A stretch of 64,000 nt of DNA from Staphylococcus xylosus NJ. Its GTDB lineage: Bacteria; Bacillota; Bacilli; Staphylococcales; Staphylococcaceae. The position numbers were made by a program, and so were the translations under genes. Location: the NCBI RefSeq assembly GCF_000338275.1, contig NZ_ANMR01000017.1, positions 1 to 64,000 of the forward strand, read 5' to 3'. Under the pieces are notes generated by a model, which was not told the origin of the DNA, made no database searches, and saw only the letters and a list, made by a program, of their open reading frames with translations. Positions 29,528 through 39,648 of the stretch are shown in pieces. Every line of letters begins with the position of its first letter. The first letter of the stretch is position 1.

Positions 29528-29545
29528 TTGTGATTTTTTTCACAA
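29528..29545. promoter_or_regulatory. Rex operator upstream of lctP
   Basis: TTGTGATTTTTTTCACAA is an 18-bp dyad fitting the staphylococcal Rex consensus (TTGTGA, six A/T, TCACAA) perfectly in both arms. It lies between lctP and a divergent gene, closer to lctP. Confidence 0.88.
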
Positions 29546-29765
29546 TTAAATTATAACATTTTTTTACCTAATTACAATAAATTTTTAAAAATTAATTCTT
29601 CCCCGTTAAAGATTTCCCTATTTTATAAATTCAAAAAGTCATTTTTAAATAATTTGAAGTTTAAAAACAATTAATTTTATACACTTCAGTTTACAAGGGA
29701 TTCTTTTGTCATAGGTTCTTTACATGATAAAATAGTATAAATAACTATTAAGTAGAGGTATACAA

Positions 29766-31454
29766 ATGATAAAACAAATTGAAATTACAGCGTTGCACCT
29801 TTTAGAGTCTGAATTGGAAAAGGCAACATTAGAAGGTTATTCACACTTTGTATTAATTAATGACCATATTGAAATATACCAACATATGCTTGAGGCCGTT
29901 GAATTAAAGCCTTGCCCGATTGTAACAGACTATACAGTTCAACAACAATACGTCAACGACTGTCGCTATTTTGGGAAATCAGAAATTACTTTCAATGATT
30001 GGATTGAAAATATTAACCACTTCCCAAATGTTATTTTCCATATAGAAACAACACAAAACATCTTAAAACATTTTGAAATTAGTAATATTTTTGACTTATC
30101 ACTGATTTCACTATTACAAGATGATATCGCTACAGATAGTCATGTAGTTTTTAATTTTGAATCCACATTTATTACAAGTGACTATATTTGGAGTGAAATT
30201 CATAAATTAACGCCATTAAACACAACTAAATTTAGCCTTAACAAATTGGCATATGAACATAAACACGCTGTGCCATTTAAAAATAGTGAAACGCTCGCAC
30301 CAGAGCAATTGCGCTTTACAGATAAATGCTTAAAAAATACCGGTTTTAAATTACCCCATTGGTTTTATCATATGCTTCAACAACATTTTGACAAAAAGCA
30401 TCGTGAAGCAAGTTATATTTATGAAAAAGACAAGTCTAAAGTTAAAAATCATATAGTTTTCTTAGGTTTTGATTATGGTTTCCGCGGTAATTCTCGTTAT
30501 TTATTTAATCACTTTGCGAAACACTTTACTAAATTACCTATCTATTTTATTACTAATGATGTAAATGGGCCTAATTTTATTAAACCGGATGATCCAAAAG
30601 CGAAATCACTTATCGAAAGTGCACAAGTTGTAATATTAGAAAGTTATATACCAGACTCATTAAAACCAAACGGAACCATTATACAACTTTGGCATGGTAC
30701 GCCTATAAAAAAACTATTTTTAGATAGTCCTGAACCAACTCAAAACCTTAATATTTATAATTATCGCGCACGTAAATATAATAAATGGTTACAACAAGAC
30801 TATTTCATTTGTGATTGTTCAGCGATTATTGATTATTTTAAAACTGCTTTTCCACAGCAACGAACGCATATATTAAATTGTGGCTATCCAAGAGTTCGTT
30901 ATTTATTAGATAAACAATCTGATCATCACTATATTTCATTTATCAAAAAAGAATTGAAATTAAATCCAGAAAAGGAAACATTACTTTATGCGCCTACTTG
31001 GCGAACAGATTATGATGAATCTGATTTATTACCAATAAGTGATGGGCTTCTGAATAAATACAATGTTATTTTTAAAGGGCATATTGAAGATAATTCTAAC
31101 TACGTTCCGGAGAATGCAATTATTGCGCCTTCTCATATAGAAGCTCAAGATTTATTATTGATTTCAGATATTGTCTTAACTGACTATTCATCGATTATTT
31201 TTGATGCATTAACTATTGATAAAACAGTCTGTCAATATACACCAAATCACGAAAAATATGTTTCTGAACGTGGTGTTTATGAAGAAGTGATGCACGCGCT
31301 ATCTACAGTACGCTATAGCGATGCCAAAGCATTACTCAACGATTTAATAAGCCATCAAATGAAAGATATACATGATAATTCTTTTGTAAATAAAGATAAC
31401 CATGCTTTTGAAACTATTTCTCATATCATTCATAAATGTACTAAATCTAGGTAA
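29766..31454 (+). CDS. CDP-glycerol glycerophosphotransferase family protein
   Basis: A 562-residue protein. Residues from about 230 form the TagF/TarF-type transferase domain, with LGFDYGFRGNSRYLFN, QLWHGTPIKKLF (catalytic His), LLYAPTWRTDYDES and LTDYSSIIFDAL. The first 200 residues form a separate domain that I do not recognise. Such enzymes prime or polymerise glycerol- or ribitol-phosphate in teichoic acids. It is divergent from lctP. AGAGGT is a weak ribosome binding site. Confidence 0.87.
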   Translation: MIKQIEITALHLLESELEKATLEGYSHFVLINDHIEIYQHMLEAVELKPCPIVTDYTVQQQYVNDCRYFGKSEITFNDWIENINHFPNVIFHIETTQNILKHFEISNIFDLSLISLLQDDIATDSHVVFNFESTFITSDYIWSEIHKLTPLNTTKFSLNKLAYEHKHAVPFKNSETLAPEQLRFTDKCLKNTGFKLPHWFYHMLQQHFDKKHREASYIYEKDKSKVKNHIVFLGFDYGFRGNSRYLFNHFAKHFTKLPIYFITNDVNGPNFIKPDDPKAKSLIESAQVVILESYIPDSLKPNGTIIQLWHGTPIKKLFLDSPEPTQNLNIYNYRARKYNKWLQQDYFICDCSAIIDYFKTAFPQQRTHILNCGYPRVRYLLDKQSDHHYISFIKKELKLNPEKETLLYAPTWRTDYDESDLLPISDGLLNKYNVIFKGHIEDNSNYVPENAIIAPSHIEAQDLLLISDIVLTDYSSIIFDALTIDKTVCQYTPNHEKYVSERGVYEEVMHALSTVRYSDAKALLNDLISHQMKDIHDNSFVNKDNHAFETISHIIHKCTKSR

Positions 31455-31542
31455 AATATAATATTCGACTATTTGATTACCTTGCACTAATACTAATACA
31501 TGTTAAAAATCACATGAGACATAAAGCTCCTAAGTAAAAAAT

Positions 31543-31583
31543 AAACGTCAATTTCTATATTATTTCTATAGAAATTGACGTTT
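31543..31583. repeat. Dispersed palindrome, copy 2 (probable bidirectional terminator)
   Basis: A 16-bp stem (31543-31558 with 31568-31583) nearly identical to that at 11931-11969: the arms match and the loop differs by one base. It again lies between convergent genes and ends in TTTTC. Confidence 0.82.
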
Positions 31584-31630
31584 TCATTGTTTTATTAAAT
31601 TTTATTACATGCTAGAGCTGACGGGCATAA

Positions 31631-31662
31631 TATGAGTGAGAGACACCGGCCCCTCACTCATA
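31631..31662. other. Inverted repeat in the gap after the transferase gene
   Basis: A 10-bp perfect stem (TATGAGTGAG with CTCACTCATA) around a 12-base GC-rich loop. It has no clear T tract on either strand, so it is not an ordinary terminator. Further right, 31735-31758 holds two copies of TGGGCATTTA and a small hairpin. The 330-bp gap has no gene that I can support. Confidence 0.45.
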
Positions 31663-31784
31663 CCTTCTCACCCTCACACAATTGTACACGCTCTGAATCT
31701 TAACCTAAATTGATTAGCTTTCTTATTTTGAAAATGGGCATTTATGGGCATTTATGTCCATTCACTTACTTTATAATTTTATTT

Positions 31785-32612
31785 TTATTGTTGGTAAGCA
31801 GGGTCTACAACTCTAACTGTACCTTGCTGGTCTACTGTAGCAATTGTATATGTCCCTGGTTGTGCTTGATTTTGGAAACTAAAGATATAACTATAGTTCC
31901 CTTCGCTACCTTCAATAGCGTAGTCATTGAATGGATTAGATTGACCATTTAATGAATTAACTTCAGCAGTAGCATTGTCCAATGAATTTTGGAAGTTAGG
32001 CAAGCTTTGTAATGCAGTTTGTGGATCTACATTACCAGATGTAATATTTTGCGCTACTGGTACAGCGTTTTGTCCTTGATAAGGAGCAACATACTGAGAT
32101 GCGCTTGAATTTGATGCATTATTATTTGAATTGGCGTTATTGCTAGCATTGTCATTACTATTTGCATTATCGCTATTCGCATTGTTGTTATTCGTATTGT
32201 CATTATTTCCTGAAGTTGATGCGCTATTTCCACTATTCGCATCACTAGATCCATTGTTACCATCTGAATTAGAACTATTACTTGAGGCACTACCATTGTT
32301 ATCAGAAGAACTGTTATCATCATTTGATGAACTGTCAGAATTGTTTCCATTACTGTCCGTCCCATCACCTGAAGAACTATCTTCGCTAGATTTGCTATCA
32401 GAATCTTTGTTTTTGTCTGAGTCTTTGTCTGAATCTTTGTCAGAGCTGTCATTACTCTTCTTGTCATCATTTTTAGAATCTTTTGATTTGTCATCAGATG
32501 ATTGACTGTCTTTTGAACTATCGTCCTTTTTACTACTGTCATCATCATTACCATTTGAACAAGCTGCAAGTGCTAAAGATAAAGTAAGAAAACCTACTAA
32601 TAATTTTTTCAT
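31785..32612 (-). CDS. Low-complexity Ser/Asp/Asn-rich lipoprotein
   Basis: A 275-residue lipoprotein: signal peptide with lipobox LAAC (Cys about 20), then about 155 residues almost wholly Ser, Asp, Asn, Lys and Gly in runs such as DKDSDKDSDKNKDSDSK, then a folded C-terminal domain from about 178 (YVAPYQGQNAVPVAQNI) ending in VDPAYQQ. S. aureus has a shorter relative with the same C-terminal domain. The linker probably lifts the domain off the membrane through the wall. The ATG at 32612 follows AAGGAGG; the upstream extension is rejected. Function unknown. Confidence 0.85.
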   Translation of the reverse strand: MKKLLVGFLTLSLALAACSNGNDDDSSKKDDSSKDSQSSDDKSKDSKNDDKKSNDSSDKDSDKDSDKNKDSDSKSSEDSSSGDGTDSNGNNSDSSSNDDNSSSDNNGSASSNSSNSDGNNGSSDANSGNSASTSGNNDNTNNNNANSDNANSNDNASNNANSNNNASNSSASQYVAPYQGQNAVPVAQNITSGNVDPQTALQSLPNFQNSLDNATAEVNSLNGQSNPFNDYAIEGSEGNYSYIFSFQNQAQPGTYTIATVDQQGTVRVVDPAYQQ

Positions 32613-32855
32613 ATAGAAAAACCTCCTTATTTTTTTAATACTCACAACCTAATGGTTAGTATCTATGTATATCATTCCCCAAGAGGTTGGTTGAGAATTA
32701 GTTTATTATTCACTATAAAATTAGCAATAAACATCTTTAATGAAAAATCCTTAAAAAAAATATATAAATTTAACAAACTCAAAATATTTTTCAACTTTAT
32801 ATAGTTCCATAACATATTTAAATTATGTCACAAAGCATCTAAAAGAACTTTATTT

Positions 32856-33374
32856 CTAAATTTCTTTTTCCATAATTAAATCTATATCTACTACATTACC
32901 AGTATAAAAGTGATGTTCCCCTGTAACATGCAGTCCTTGCTTTTCGTAGAAATTAAGTGCTTGTTTATTATACTCCCATACGCCTAACCAAATTTTAGTT
33001 TTCTTTAATTCTCGCGCTTTTTCGATTGCGAATTCAAAGACGTGTTTTCCTCGCCCACCCCCTTGAAATTTTGGTAAAAAATAAATGCGCTGTATTTCGA
33101 GATATTCATTCCCCTTTTCTTCTGATTGGGCTTGATTAATATTTAATTTAAAATATCCTACTATTTTTTCATTTTCTTTATAAAAATAAGTAAAAGATGA
33201 TTCATTTTCTAATTCTTTATTTAGTTGTTCTACATTATAAGCTTCATTAAAATACTGCTCGAAATCTTCATCAGTGTAACCACCGTCTTCAAATGTCGCC
33301 TTAAATGTAGTGATACTAAGTTGACGTAATTGTTCTAGCTCATTAGATTTTACCAATTCAATTTGAGTCACCAT
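32856..33374 (-). CDS. GNAT family N-acetyltransferase (PaiA-like)
   Basis: A 172-residue acetyltransferase. The core reads YLEIQRIYFLPKFQGGGRGKHVFEFAIEKA, where QGGGRGK is the acetyl-CoA pyrophosphate loop, followed by WLGVWEYNKQALNFYEKQGL, as in PaiA-type spermidine acetyltransferases. The ATG at 33374 has GGGGGAG upstream, so the longer frame from 33410 is rejected. Substrate is a guess: a polyamine or another small amine. Confidence 0.82.
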   Translation of the reverse strand: MVTQIELVKSNELEQLRQLSITTFKATFEDGGYTDEDFEQYFNEAYNVEQLNKELENESSFTYFYKENEKIVGYFKLNINQAQSEEKGNEYLEIQRIYFLPKFQGGGRGKHVFEFAIEKARELKKTKIWLGVWEYNKQALNFYEKQGLHVTGEHHFYTGNVVDIDLIMEKEI

Positions 33375-33621
33375 ATTACTCCCCCTACTTTGTTCTCTCT
33401 TTGAAATCAATTATACTAAAACACTTCTTATCTTACTATTGAATAATAATACTTTTATAATCACTTACTTTTTCCTACAAAAATTAAATTGTTTTTAATT
33501 TAAAGCGCTTACCTAAAAAACGTATAGTTTAGCCTTATTGTGTAATATTCAATTACATGATAAAGTAGTTCTAGTTTTTTAATTGTTCGTAAATTTATAC
33601 ATAAGGGAGTGCCATTTGGCA

Positions 33622-34611
33622 ATGACTGAAACATTTAAAGCTTTTGTAGTCGATGAACAAGACGGCAAAGTAACTAACCAATATAAAGATTTATCAATAA
33701 ATGATTTACCAGAGGGCGAGGTACTTATAAAAGTTAAGTACTCTGGTATCAATTATAAAGATGCACTTGCAACAGTGGAAAATTCAAAAATCGTAAAATC
33801 ATACCCAATGGTTCCAGGTATTGATTTAGCTGGCGTAGTAGAACATTCCGATACTCATGCTTTTGAAGCTGGTGACGAAGTTATTATCACTGGATATGAT
33901 TTAGGCATTAGCCACTTTGGTGGTTTTAGTGAATACGCACGTGTTAAAGAAGAGTGGATTGTACCTTTACCAAAAGATTTAACCCTTGAAGAAGCTATGA
34001 TTTATGGAACTGCTGGCTATACAGCAGGTTTAGCTATCGAAAAGTTAGAACATAATGGTTTATCTGTAGAAAAAGAAGACGTACTTGTACGTGGTGCAAC
34101 AGGTGGCGTAGGAACACTTGCAGTAATGATGTTGGACTCAATAGGCTTTGATGTTGTTGCTAGTACCGGTAAACAAAACGCTGAAGCTCAACTTAAATCT
34201 TTAGGTGCAAAAGAAGTAATACCTCGTATTTCAGAAAGTGATAGTAAACCACTTGGCAAACGTACTTGGCAAGGTGCTATAGATCCAGTCGGTGGCGAAA
34301 GTTTATCACAAATCATTAAACAATTAGATTATGATGGCAGTGTTGCTTTAATAGGTATGACTGGCGGAACAAACTTTGATAGTTCTGTATTTCCATTTAT
34401 ATTAAGAGGCACTAGCATTATAGGTATCGATTCAGTTTATACTGAAATGAGACAACGCAAACATATATGGCGTCGTTTAGCAAAAGACTTAAAACCAGAC
34501 CAATTACATGACATCAAACAAGTTATTAAATTCAGTGAGATTGAATCAAGTATTAAACAAGTACTTGAACATGAAAATTCTGGCCGCATAGTCATCGACT
34601 TTGAAGCATAA
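33622..34611 (+). CDS. MDR family oxidoreductase, YhdH/YhfP (acrylyl-CoA reductase) type
   Basis: A 329-residue zinc-free medium-chain reductase. GINYKDALATVENSKIVKSYPMVPGIDLAG is typical of YhdH/YhfP proteins, and the NADPH site reads RGATGGVGTLAVMML. The family reduces acrylyl-CoA or quinone-like enones. Start is uncertain: GGGAG lies 12 bases before the ATG at 33622 but 6 bases before an in-frame TTG at 33616, which would add two residues. A weak cre-like sequence lies at 33500-33513. Confidence 0.85.
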   Translation: MTETFKAFVVDEQDGKVTNQYKDLSINDLPEGEVLIKVKYSGINYKDALATVENSKIVKSYPMVPGIDLAGVVEHSDTHAFEAGDEVIITGYDLGISHFGGFSEYARVKEEWIVPLPKDLTLEEAMIYGTAGYTAGLAIEKLEHNGLSVEKEDVLVRGATGGVGTLAVMMLDSIGFDVVASTGKQNAEAQLKSLGAKEVIPRISESDSKPLGKRTWQGAIDPVGGESLSQIIKQLDYDGSVALIGMTGGTNFDSSVFPFILRGTSIIGIDSVYTEMRQRKHIWRRLAKDLKPDQLHDIKQVIKFSEIESSIKQVLEHENSGRIVIDFEA

Positions 34612-34670
34612 AATGAATCTATAGTAATGTTTCAAATTATAAACAATTCATAAATTGTCACTCTTTAATA

Positions 34671-34724
34671 GAGCGTGAATATGAAAGCAAACTCTAAAAT
34701 TTGTTTTCATATTCACGCTCTTTT
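34671..34724 (+). terminator. Terminator after the YhdH-type gene
   Basis: A long stem (34671-34690 with 34701-34720, one mismatch) followed by TTTTTC. Confidence 0.88.
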
Positions 34725-34841
34725 TCATTTTATTATGATTAATATAACCTCGCATTTTTATACATATAAATAAGAATTACACCTCATATAAATAGATAAT
34801 AATAAATAAAAATCTTATACTTTAATATTTACAAGTAAAAT

Positions 34842-34856
34842 ATGAAAGCGTATACT
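34842..34856 (+). promoter_or_regulatory. cre-like catabolite control site before the sugar porter gene
   Basis: ATGAAAGCGTATACT matches the CcpA consensus WTGNAANCGNWNNCA except the last base, and lies 33 bases before the sugar symporter ATG. Confidence 0.55.
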
Positions 34857-34888
34857 TATCTTTATCGAAAACATTCAGGAGGGTTTTT

Positions 34889-36253
34889 ATGGGAATAAAA
34901 GTAAATAAAAAACTCATCTTTTTCCTTGGTGCATTGGGAGGTTTACTCTATGGTTATGACATGGGAGTAATATCTGGCGCCTTATTATTTATAAGAGATG
35001 ATATACCTTTAAATAGTTTTACTGAAGGTCTTGTAGTTTCGTCTATGTTAGTTGGGGCAATATTTGGTTCAGGTGCTAGTGGACCGATGTCTGATAGATT
35101 GGGGCGTAGACGTGTTGTATTTATTATAGCAATTATTTACATAGTCGGTGCTTTAATATTAGCTTCAGCCCCTTCCATGCCTATACTAGTTCTCGGTCGT
35201 CTAGTCATTGGTTTAGCTGTAGGTGGTTCTACTGCTATCGTACCAGTTTATTTATCAGAAATGGCGCCTACTGAACAACGTGGTTCATTAAGTTCTTTAA
35301 ACCAATTAATGATTACAATTGGTATTTTATCTTCATACTTAATCAACTATGCGTTCACACCAATAGAAGGTTGGAGATGGATGCTAGGACTTGCAATCGT
35401 ACCTTCTGTTATCTTGTTAATTGGTGTTGCATTTATGCCTGAAAGTCCAAGATGGTTACTTGAGCACAGAAGTGAAAAAGCAGCTCGTGATGTGATGAAA
35501 TTAACGTTTAAAGATAGTGAAATCGATAAAGAAATTGCAGATATGAAAGAAATTAATAGTATTTCTGAAAGCACATGGAATGTTTTAAAATCACCATGGT
35601 TACGACCAACGCTGATTATCGGAAGTATCTTTGCGTTACTCCAACAAATAATAGGAATTAATGCAATCATTTATTACGCACCTACTATTTTCAATAAAGC
35701 TGGTTTAGGTAATGCTACTTCCATTTTAGGCACAGTAGGAATTGGTACCGTGAACGTCTTAATTACAATTGTCGCTATTATGATTATTGATAAAATTGAT
35801 CGTAAGCGTCTATTAGTAATTGGTAACATTGGTATGGTCGCTTCGCTACTAATTATGGCTGTCTTAATTTGGACAATTGGGATTCAATCATCCGCATGGA
35901 TTATCGTAGCTTGTTTAACTTTATTCATTATATTCTTTGGGTTTACTTGGGGGCCAGTACTTTGGGTTATGTTACCTGAATTATTCCCAATGCGTGCACG
36001 TGGTGCCGCAACTGGTGTCGCAGCGCTTGTATTATCAATTGGTAGCTTGTTAGTTGCGCAATTCTTCCCAATTTTGACGGAAGTATTATCAGTTGAACAA
36101 GTATTCTTAATCTTTGCTGCGATTGGAATTTGTGCCTTAATCTTTGTAATCAAATACTTACCAGAAACACGTGGCCGTAGTTTAGAAGAAATTGAAGCAG
36201 ACTTACGTTCTAGAACAAATGCTGCAAATGCAAATATAGAAGAGACGAAATAG
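34889..36253 (+). CDS. Sugar porter family MFS symporter (GlcP-like)
   Basis: A 454-residue, 12-helix sugar/H+ symporter. The family signatures DRLGRRR, PVYLSEMAPTEQRGSLSSLN, LMITIGILSSYLINYAF, PESPRWLLEHR, QQIIGINAIIYYAPTIF and PETRGRSLEEIE are all there. It resembles S. epidermidis GlcP, a glucose/H+ symporter, but pentose porters such as AraE are also close, so the sugar is uncertain. AGGAGGG lies before the ATG, and a cre-like site suggests control by CcpA. Confidence 0.88.
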   Translation: MGIKVNKKLIFFLGALGGLLYGYDMGVISGALLFIRDDIPLNSFTEGLVVSSMLVGAIFGSGASGPMSDRLGRRRVVFIIAIIYIVGALILASAPSMPILVLGRLVIGLAVGGSTAIVPVYLSEMAPTEQRGSLSSLNQLMITIGILSSYLINYAFTPIEGWRWMLGLAIVPSVILLIGVAFMPESPRWLLEHRSEKAARDVMKLTFKDSEIDKEIADMKEINSISESTWNVLKSPWLRPTLIIGSIFALLQQIIGINAIIYYAPTIFNKAGLGNATSILGTVGIGTVNVLITIVAIMIIDKIDRKRLLVIGNIGMVASLLIMAVLIWTIGIQSSAWIIVACLTLFIIFFGFTWGPVLWVMLPELFPMRARGAATGVAALVLSIGSLLVAQFFPILTEVLSVEQVFLIFAAIGICALIFVIKYLPETRGRSLEEIEADLRSRTNAANANIEETK

Positions 36254-36262
36254 CAATTAGCA

Positions 36263-36298
36263 ATGTATGAGCTTGAGTTCTCACTCAAGCTCATACAT
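36263..36298 (+). terminator. Terminator after the sugar porter gene
   Basis: A perfect 16-bp stem (36263-36278 with 36283-36298) with a 4-base loop, just past the stop. Confidence 0.8.
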
Positions 36299-36340
36299 AA
36301 TAAAAGACCAATAACTTAAGTTATTGACAATATAGCATTT

Positions 36341-36376
36341 GAGGAGGCTGAGACAATTAATTTGTCCCAGCCTCCT
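36341..36376. terminator. Terminator of the leftward acetyltransferase gene
   Basis: A 16-bp stem with one mismatch (36341-36356 with 36361-36376), carrying the CTGAGACA/TGTCCCAG core of the terminator family seen elsewhere here. Confidence 0.8.
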
Positions 36377-36421
36377 CAGTTATTATATTCAAAATACAAA
36401 TTATAAATTTACGACTACTTA

Positions 36422-36823
36422 TCAATATTTTAAATACATACCACAAGAATTGGGTTCTGTAGTAATAAATCCAAATTGTGCATACAACTGATCCGCAGGG
36501 TAATCAGCTATTAAACTGACATATGTTCCCGATTCAGCCTCAGTTTTTATATAATCCATAATATGAGTCATTATTTCTTTTCCATAACCATGGCCTTGGT
36601 ATGCTGGATTAACTGCTATATCAATGATTTGAAACGCCGTTCCACCATCACCAATCACTCTTCCCATACCTATTAACACCTGTTGATCATAGATTGTGAC
36701 ATTAAAACATGCATTAGGTATACCCTTTTCAGCAGCTTCTCGGGATTTTTCGCTCAGTCCAGCTATTTTACGTAAATTTCTATAGTCTTCAACAGTTGGT
36801 GCTTCATGCTTTATCTCAACCAT
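36422..36823 (-). CDS. GNAT family N-acetyltransferase
   Basis: A 133-residue acetyltransferase. IIDIAVNPAYQGHGYGKEIMTHIMDYI holds the acetyl-CoA loop (QGHGYGK), and the end LYAQFGFITTEPNSCGMYLKY is typical of small GNAT proteins in staphylococci. The substrate is unknown. It sits 25 bases downstream of the iruO-like gene in the same direction, with no clear hairpin between, so the two may share a Fur-controlled transcript. GGAGAA precedes the ATG. Confidence 0.85.
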   Translation of the reverse strand: MVEIKHEAPTVEDYRNLRKIAGLSEKSREAAEKGIPNACFNVTIYDQQVLIGMGRVIGDGGTAFQIIDIAVNPAYQGHGYGKEIMTHIMDYIKTEAESGTYVSLIADYPADQLYAQFGFITTEPNSCGMYLKY

Positions 36824-36848
36824 TTATTATTTTCTCCTAAAAATTATA

Positions 36849-37946
<1,098 letters not shown>

Positions 37947-37993
37947 CTAAAATATTTTATTAATCAACTTTTATATTTAGGAGATGTTCACCA

Positions 37994-38893
37994 ATGAAAA
38001 AATTAACTTTACTCTTTATTTCTTTAATTTTATTTACTGCTGCTTGTGGTACAAATAATTCAAACCTTGAGTCCACTGGGAAAACATTTAAAGATGATAA
38101 CGGAAATGAAATTAAAATTCCTAAAAGCCCTAAAAATATAGTAGTTTTACACCCTACCTATGTAGGTGCTCTAGTAAAATTTGGTCATAAGCCAATCGCA
38201 ATTCCAGAATTTGTAAATAAAAACAAAGTATTAAATGACTCTACAAAAGGGATTAAACGCATTGATAATACTAGTATAGAACAAGTTACGCATCAAAAAC
38301 CCGATTTAATCATTACTACAACCCAAGATAAAAATATTAAAAAATTACAAAAAATTGCACCTACAGTTGCTTTTAATGCAGAAAAATCTAATTATAAAGA
38401 TAATACTAAAAAGCTTGCTACTTTAGTTAATGAAGAATCGAAAGCTAAACAATGGATCAAAGAATGGGATACTCAAATGGCAAAAGATAGAAAAGAACTA
38501 GAACCAGTAATTAAAGAAAAATCTATTTCTGTCTTACAGCAAACACCAAAAGGAACAATGGCCTTTAGCGATCATCTGGGTAGAGGTACAGAAATTCTAT
38601 ATGATGGTTATAGAATGAAGCAGCCTAAAGCACTCGCACAAGCTACAAAAAATAAATTCGCTACACCAATTAACCCAGAAAATTTTGCAAACTATATAGG
38701 TGATTTCGCAGTTATTGCTACAAACGGTAAACAAAATGCGTCATTTGAAAATACCAATTACTGGCGTAATTTATCCGCAGTAAAAAATAAAAACATAATT
38801 AAGTTTGACGTTACTGTTACACAGTATAATGATCCTATTTCATTAGAAAAACAACGTGATATTTTCTATAAAGCTTTAATGAATATAAAATAA
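37994..38893 (+). CDS. FhuD-like siderophore-binding lipoprotein
   Basis: A 299-residue periplasmic-binding-protein-type lipoprotein: signal peptide with lipobox TAAC (Cys about 18), then a helical-backbone binding fold (FKDDNGNEIKIPKSPKNIVVL, QKPDLIITTTQDKNIKKLQ, YWRNLSAVKNKNIIKFD). It resembles the staphylococcal FhuD1/FhuD2 hydroxamate-siderophore receptors. No permease or ATPase gene is next to it, so it must use an ABC transporter encoded elsewhere, as FhuD1 does. TTTAGGAGAT precedes the ATG. Fur-regulated by the box upstream. Confidence 0.85.
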   Translation: MKKLTLLFISLILFTAACGTNNSNLESTGKTFKDDNGNEIKIPKSPKNIVVLHPTYVGALVKFGHKPIAIPEFVNKNKVLNDSTKGIKRIDNTSIEQVTHQKPDLIITTTQDKNIKKLQKIAPTVAFNAEKSNYKDNTKKLATLVNEESKAKQWIKEWDTQMAKDRKELEPVIKEKSISVLQQTPKGTMAFSDHLGRGTEILYDGYRMKQPKALAQATKNKFATPINPENFANYIGDFAVIATNGKQNASFENTNYWRNLSAVKNKNIIKFDVTVTQYNDPISLEKQRDIFYKALMNIK

Positions 38894-38923
38894 TTTTTCA
38901 TAAAGTTGATTCACAAAAAAAGT

Positions 38924-38960
38924 GAGGGGTGAAATCCAACTGTTGATTTCATCCCCTCTT
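38924..38960 (+). terminator. Terminator after the FhuD-like gene
   Basis: A stem of about 13 bp with one bulged base (38924-38936 with 38945-38958), followed by TTATC. Confidence 0.72.
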
Positions 38961-39058
38961 ATCATATAATTCATTAAGTTCAAAAAAATGCATTTAAATT
39001 TAAATGATAGTTCTGTTTCAAATTCACTTTAATGAGTTGATATTTAATACTCTTTTCA

Positions 39059-39472
39059 CTAATCTCTAGGATCCTTAATAATTGCATTTCTTAATACGAA
39101 AAATAGCAGTATAAAACCTGCAGTTAAAATAGTATGACCCATACCCGCAAAGCCAGCAAACGAATCTGGAACAGTAAGCCCAATAACTTGATAAGTTCCC
39201 TTCGTAAACATCATACCTATCGTAGTCAACACACCAACGTTATAAATAATAAAGAACCAGTTAAATAAATAATAACTATCTAACTTAAATATTTTCACAA
39301 CAGGCAATAAAATAAGGTGCATAAACATACCTAAGATTAACGTGTGTGTATGTACAACTACAAGTTGTGTATCTCCAGTAAAGTTATGAGCGAGTGTCAA
39401 TTCACGATAATAGAATCCACTTAATAAACCTAATATTGTATAAACTAAAAAAGCATACAGTACTCTACGCAT
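39059..39472 (-). CDS. DUF2871 family membrane protein
   Basis: A 137-residue protein with four hydrophobic segments and conserved histidines (VVHTHTLILGMFMHL and GMGHTILTAGFIL), the hallmarks of DUF2871. The His pattern inside a four-helix protein resembles heme or copper-site folds, but no activity is established. AAGGAGG lies before the ATG. It stands alone and marks the left edge of a block of accessory genes. Confidence 0.85.
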   Translation of the reverse strand: MRRVLYAFLVYTILGLLSGFYYRELTLAHNFTGDTQLVVVHTHTLILGMFMHLILLPVVKIFKLDSYYLFNWFFIIYNVGVLTTIGMMFTKGTYQVIGLTVPDSFAGFAGMGHTILTAGFILLFFVLRNAIIKDPRD

Positions 39473-39594
39473 AGATAATCCTCCTTAAGGATATTATAGG
39501 ATAATATTTTAAAAATTACAGTGACAATTCTACAAACTTCTTAAAAAGGATAAGGGCCATTTATATTAAGGTACAGGCATCAAAACGTTAAAAA

Positions 39595-39634
39595 AGCTAC
39601 AAAGAAATTTATAATAATAAATTTCTTTGTAGCT
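39595..39634 (-). terminator. Terminator after the sugar-alcohol operon
   Basis: A 16-bp perfect stem (39595-39610 with 39619-39634), 15 bases past the stop of the isomerase gene, preceded by a run of A on the plus strand (T on the minus). Confidence 0.85.
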
Positions 39635-39648
39635 AATCCTTTTATCAT

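Noticed and set aside
32054..32569. Long Met/Thr-rich frame and a Leu/Ser-rich frame opposite (32131-32505) in the lipoprotein
   Set aside because: Alternative readings of the low-complexity Ser/Asp repeat of the lipoprotein; no start signals.
35884..36294. 136-residue minus-strand frame over the end of the sugar porter gene
   Set aside because: Antisense shadow that would also cross the terminator at 36263-36298.
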